64,000 nucleotides of DNA from Sambucus nigra. Its lineage: Eukaryota; Streptophyta; Magnoliopsida; Dipsacales; Adoxaceae. Shown here in pieces: positions 59,481 to 64,000 of this stretch. How positions within the stretch are numbered: position 1 is the stretch's first letter; each line of letters begins with the position of its first letter. The notes under the pieces are model-generated. The model saw only the letters and a list, made by a program, of their open reading frames with translations. It made no database searches and was not told the DNA's origin. The position numbers were made by a program, and so were the translations under genes. The DNA is taken from NCBI GenBank assembly GCA_949130495.1, contig OX422217.1, positions 573,410,606-573,474,605 on the forward strand. The letters are read 5' to 3'.

Positions 59481-60808
59481 CCCTCAATCGCGGGTAGTGC
59501 CTGAGGAGCTGCTACCTGGTGGACGTTATAGACACGTTCGTACTACAATTGCCCCTGCTGTACTGGAGCTGCTGGGATGGCTGGTGCCTCAGCCGGTGCT
59601 GGGAGGGCAGCTGGAAAAATTGGCCTCTGTGGCTCATTACGGGCACCATGCTACTGTGGGGTCCTATCTCCCTCTGGATAATCCTGGCACCTATGGCCAT
59701 TTTTACCACACCCGAAGCATCGGCCGCTGAAATTTCCTCCCTTCTGTCCCTGCTGATTACGGCCCTACTGGCCATTACCACCCTGCCATTGGCCCTGCTG
59801 GCCCTGCTAAAAATATTATTGGCCCTGATGGCCCTGCTGCTGACCCTGCGGCTGACGGTGTTGGCCCTGTTGGCCCTGCTGATTAGGCTGACCCTACTGG
59901 CCCTGCCTAAATCCCCCGAATTCCTGTCTGGAGTCACATGATCGGAACCGCTTAGCAGGGTCCCCCTGATGAGAACTCTTCTCATGATGAAGAGTCTGCC
60001 CCTGCGATGTCGGTGCCCCACCAGTATTACTACCTCCTCTCCTGCCCTACTGGCTGGACTCTCCTGCTCGTTTTCTTCCCTGCAGATGGAAGCGATGATC
60101 CTAGCAGTGTAACAAAGCATCATTGAGTATGTTCGTGTAGGTACTCAGTGACAAATTGCCTATAAGGTGCTGACGGATCCTCCAAGCCAACCCATCTACA
60201 AATAACATTATCTTCTTCCCCTCAGTGGGTGCCTCATCTGGCACTAGAGTGATAAGTCCAGTGAACTCCTCCTCGTACTCAGCAACAGTCGTATTCTCCT
60301 ATTTCAGATTCAGTAACTTCCACCTCATCTCAGTTTGCACGGCGGATGGAAAGTCTTTACGGTCAAACCGCGCCCAAAATGACTGAATAGTGATAATGTC
60401 CCTCTCCTCAAAGGTGGTGGTGGATTCCCACCACTGCAAAGCAGCCCCCACTAGCTTAAAGGAAGCCAACAGTTGTTTCTGCACGTCCGTGAACTCGTAC
60501 ATGCGCAGAGGCCTCCGGATATCTTTCTTCCATTGGCTGGCTACAATGATATCTGAACTACCCATGAACTCTGGGGGATGCACCTTCTGGAAGGCATCCC
60601 TAACTCGCTCCCATTCAGATGGAAGTTGTGCTGGTACCAGAGCCACTGCCTGAACCTGGGGTGGATCTTGTTGCACTACTGCTAATGAGGCATTCGCCGT
60701 CTGAGCAACGATAGCGGCCACCTCAATTTCGTTCATCATTCCCTGAATCGGAGATGCTGGCTGCTCGACTTGGGCACGTCAATCCTTGGGTGCGCATCTC
60801 GGAGGCAT
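59481..60808 (-). pseudogene. Element E gag
   Basis: ATG at 60808, preceded on the minus strand by a pyrimidine-rich ctcgttttag, as in D. Stops occur at residue 10 (near 60780), at 60299 and several times in the Gln-rich spacer. The open stretch 60739-60299 has WERVRDAFQKVHPPEFMGSS, WKKDIRRPLRMYE and FKLVGAALQWWEST. The zinc knuckle near 59690-59730 reads CFGCGKNGHRCQDY, the final Cys having become Tyr. The spacer repeat appears on the plus strand as runs of ggccctgct at 59750-59900. Confidence 0.88.
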
Positions 60809-60980
60809 CTAAAACGAGAAGGAAGTTTATTAGTCTATAATTATTAACAAATATTGAATAGCTGAAGATGTAAGTGTAAATGCAAGACTACAACAGTCCT
60901 AAAAATAAGGCTCTATATCAAGGACGCTAAGCAAAAAGCAAAATAAGCCGTACAGATCCTAAAGGACACTAGAACCTGAT

Positions 60981-60992
60981 GCTCTAATACCA
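60981..60992 (-). other. Element E primer binding site
   Basis: Minus strand TGGTATTAGAGC, one change from the Met-type site of D, two bases from the LTR. Confidence 0.85.
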
Positions 60993-61956
60993 CCTCTGAC
61001 ACCCCACCTAATTAAATACTGGGTGATCAGTCCTTTATTAAATTATAACCAAGGTGAATAGTTGGTTAATTCTTAGCATCACTGTTGCAAAATAACTTTT
61101 CAATTTAAGCACCCTAAATAATTAAGCTAAGTGACAAAACCATTTTTTAAAACATTAGTTCCATATTTAGTTTAAACCCCATAATAAAAACCTTTCATAA
61201 TTCATAGTTTAAGAGTCACACAATAACTAGACTGGAGAAGATAATCCAAGCAATTTAAGCATTCGAATACTAATTCCAACTTTAAGACTTCAAAGGAAAA
61301 CATCCTGACAGTAACAAATCCCAAAGTATAAATACTGAAAGTAAATGAATCACAATCTCTGATAAAAACCAACTGAATAAGGGAAAGAGGGAGACACATG
61401 CCCAACTGGATAAAATAGAAATAGGAGTGGAATCAATAATCAGGTCATCTAAGCAAAAGGCCTGCAACTCCCACCTAAGCTGCAGCACGTTCCTTCCAAA
61501 GAATCCTAAGCATGACGCCCCTGTGGTCGGGCACCTGTAATATATACATATACATACAAGAGAGAAGAGAAAGTAGAAAACGAGTCGGAGCCCGATTGTA
61601 AAACAGTTTTGAAAATTAGTTTTAGCAAGTATTTAAAATGCTTACCGGCTAATGCAACAATCATATCAGTATGCATCACTCTCCTGAGAAATTCTCACCT
61701 CTCTTCTAATTTGCACACCTACCGCACTATTAATCCCCACATTTAAACTTATCTTAAAAACTTCATAAAGTCTCAAGCCGACAATTTCTAGGGATAAAAT
61801 ATTTAATTTCTGAGAGTAAAGTTTTCATAAGAATTCCATTTCATTAAAAATATCTTACAGTAATGCCTCAAACTTTGCAAACGCTCATATAAAAATTTAA
61901 ATATTTATTCATTACTCAACTACTTTTAGTCACAGTAGAAAATTTTCAAATTTCAA

Positions 61957-61959
<3 letters not shown>

Positions 61960-62008
<49 letters not shown>
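61960..62008. repeat. (TA)n microsatellite, element E 5' LTR
   Basis: About 49 bp of uninterrupted TA repeat, more than twice the run at 54101-54121 in the sister LTR. Confidence 0.9.
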
Positions 62009-62012
<4 letters not shown>

Positions 62013-62849
62013 CACTCATATAATATGTATATACTACCGGCACCTCACATAAAATTTATGGTGCTGGCATACTCTGCTATCTAGTCCTCGTATCACTCGT
62101 ACTAAGGGAATTACTAGTTCGGAATCACTCTCGAACTGTATTAACACAAAACACATACAAATTGAGGTGAAGCATAGTTCCAAGTCTCTAAGAGTTCAGT
62201 ACATACCCTCACATCTCTTAGGACCGTCTGACTATCGATCCGATAGCCTATACCAAGGATTCCTATGTTCTAGGGTACAAGTTAATATCCCCCCATAAAG
62301 GTCCCATCGAGATAAGACTGTCCCGGGGCGGTAACCTCGGTGATAGCAAGTAGCGCGGGCATGATTTTTACACTTATATAGTATATGCACAACCACAGTC
62401 ATATATATATATATATACTACCATTCCCATTTCTAAATTAGGTACACCCACGACCCATACTAATGATATTCGTTCTTAGTACACATTACTAGATTATCCC
62501 GTATAACGGCTCATCCCTTTTATTCTTATTTATGGGATTTTTCCAAACTTACTTAGTAACACTCGTAAAGTCCTATCTCCCTAACTGTAGTTTCAGTAGG
62601 TACTCTTTTATTTTACGACGTAACTTCCTTACGAGTCTCACTCCTTTTGACACGCGTTCCCATTATTCCTTAAGTGTAAAATACTTCCGTTAATGCTAAT
62701 TTCGTCTTACATTAAATGTTCCATTTTTATAAATTCCTACTGGTCTTCTTTATCTCCCAAAATGTTCTAACAATAATATCCAACGATTACTATTCATTGA
62801 AATTGGAATAAACTATTTAAAAAGTAGAATATGAGTTTTCCAGGAGGGG

Positions 62850-62947
62850 TCTATCGATCGATGGTAGGGGGATCGATCGATCGATCCATTGATCGATCGA
62901 TGCTAGGGGATCGATCAATCGATGCTCTTGGATCGATCGATCGATCA
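62850..62947. repeat. (GATC)n palindrome cluster, element E 5' LTR
   Basis: Five blocks of atcgatcgat-type sequence separated by linkers of the type gctagggg and gctcttg. One block more than the left LTR of the same element, so blocks can be gained or lost. Confidence 0.88.
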
Positions 62948-64000
62948 AACAGTTATGACAAAACTGCAGAAATACCAATTACGGGAATCCTATTCCAAAG
63001 TCATCCATATCATCATATTTGACTCCCATACTCCCAACAAACGATGCTACAAGTGTTATATACTCAAATAGTTAGTATTCTACGTAAGACATGTGAGTTT
63101 TCATCAAGTATAACGAATTAAAAGGGGCAAAATCTCTATAAATCTCAAGAACCCTAATATTTACTTTAACTTAGTTCTTCCCATTCTTTTTCCAGATTAT
63201 CTACTCCTAACTCAATGAAAATTCGTGGTTCAACCTCTACATATGAAATAGGTTTCCAGAATACAATCTTTACCTCTACAACATCTAAATTCGAGTCTGT
63301 AATATATGCTTTCTTTCACAAAAACTAGTCCTAATCAACCCTAGACTAATATCATTGAAGCATTAACTAAAATAAAGCAAGATAGATACTTGCCTGGAAA
63401 TATTTGTTTAAGATTCGTGGAATAAATTGGTGTGGTTGTGATCCCCGTCATGTGATCTACAATTTGGCAGTGACGGTGGTGCAAACGGTGGAGTTCTTAG
63501 ACTAGAACTCCTTGGAAAGCTTCTCCTCTTCCTCTCTAATGGACGTCCTTGGTTTTTGGTTATTCTAACCCTAGAAGACAACCCCTAACATCTGATAAAA
63601 CCTTAGAAAATTTGTGGGTTTCCATGCCCAAAAATACAAAATGTCTAAAACGTCCTCTCGGGATGTTAATTAGGCCTAAAAATGTCCCGAGACCCAAACT
63701 AAACCTCCGGGTACATTATTTTGACTATCTCGACCCTTCCGGACATATTAACACGCTCAAAATGACCATATGGGTGACTTATAATTTAATCACTTTTAAA
63801 GATTCAAATTTAATCCTGACACGACACAGGCGCGTCCCGATAAAATTTCCAAAAATTTCAAATTAGATTCACGTGATAATTTTACTAAATTTCATTACAC
63901 ATCTTACTTTACCCATAAAGTAATTTACAACAAAATTCTAATAATTACTAACTCTCATCACGCTAGTAAATATTGAAATGATTTTTGGATTAATATTAAA

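Larger units (their letters stand above)
53137..64000 (-). mobile_element. Element E: Tekay/Del-like chromovirus, same family as D, reverse orientation, cut by window end
   Basis: Left LTR (3') 53137-56134, internal region 56135-60994, right LTR (5') from 60995 to the window end. About 66 bp of the right LTR are missing by comparison with the left one. Gag and pol are collinear with D. LTR ends, (GATC)n cluster and (TA)n run are shared with D. Hand comparison of about 290 bases of its two LTRs gave about nine differences, so it may be the youngest insertion here. The right-hand target duplication is outside the window (left flank CGAAC, 53132-53136). Confidence 0.93.
60995..64000 (-). repeat. 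Element E 5' LTR, truncated by window end
   Basis: Matches 53137-56068 from 60995 on. It contains the palindrome cluster at 62850-62947, better preserved than in the left LTR with most blocks still GATCGATC. It also has a (TA)n run of about 49 bp at 61960-62008 against about 21 bp at the left LTR. Confidence 0.93.

Noticed and set aside
59519..59941. 140-codon Leu/Ala-rich plus-strand frame
   Set aside because: Complement of the Gln/Gly-rich gag spacer of element E, with no independent support.

Overview
The window is intergenic DNA from a flowering-plant nuclear genome. It consists almost entirely of nested Ty3/gypsy LTR retrotransposons, with no convincing host protein gene, rRNA gene or tRNA gene. 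The species cannot be named from the sequence. The plant assignment rests on Tat-lineage elements (two RNase H domains, a long 3' region with antisense genes), Tekay/Del-like chromoviruses with roughly 3 kb LTRs and initiator-Met-type primer sites, and the depth of nesting. Element names A to F are mine.

Layout. Element F (minus strand, internally deleted) is the oldest visible layer: 572-3795, then 15895-18000, perhaps resuming at 52803. Element A (Tat lineage, plus, 3801-15889, target duplication ACCAA) sits inside F. Element C (degenerate chromovirus, plus, 18001-52797, duplication CGTTA) sits in the right LTR of F or its flank. Element D (chromovirus, plus, about 19390-30283) is inside the 5' LTR of C. 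Element B (Tat lineage, plus, 32656-46638, duplication GTAGG) is inside the gag region of C. Element E (minus, 53137 to beyond the window) belongs to the same family as D and retains the longest open RT-RNase H frame. Bases 1-571 are an unassigned LTR-like fragment.

How the parts work. A and B are ordered LTR, primer site, gag, protease, RT, RNase H, second RNase H of archaeal type, integrase, a long 3' region, polypurine tract, LTR. Their 3' regions carry tandem arrays (about 123 bp in A; about 98 bp and 41 bp in B) and intron-containing genes on the opposite strand. B has two antisense reading frames, the larger one behind a TATA box on the antisense strand. C, D and E are LTR, Met primer site, gag, protease, RT-RNase H, integrase with C-terminal chromodomain, LTR. 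Every gag-pol is broken by stops, frameshifts or deletions, so none looks autonomous.

The least expected signals are: (i) arrays of the 12-bp palindrome CGAATCGATTCG spaced at multiples of about 21 bp in both LTRs of C and again at the left window edge, with (GATC)n palindrome clusters at a similar LTR position in D and E; (ii) the spliced antisense genes of A and B; and (iii) a 20-bp templated-looking filler at a deletion junction in F.
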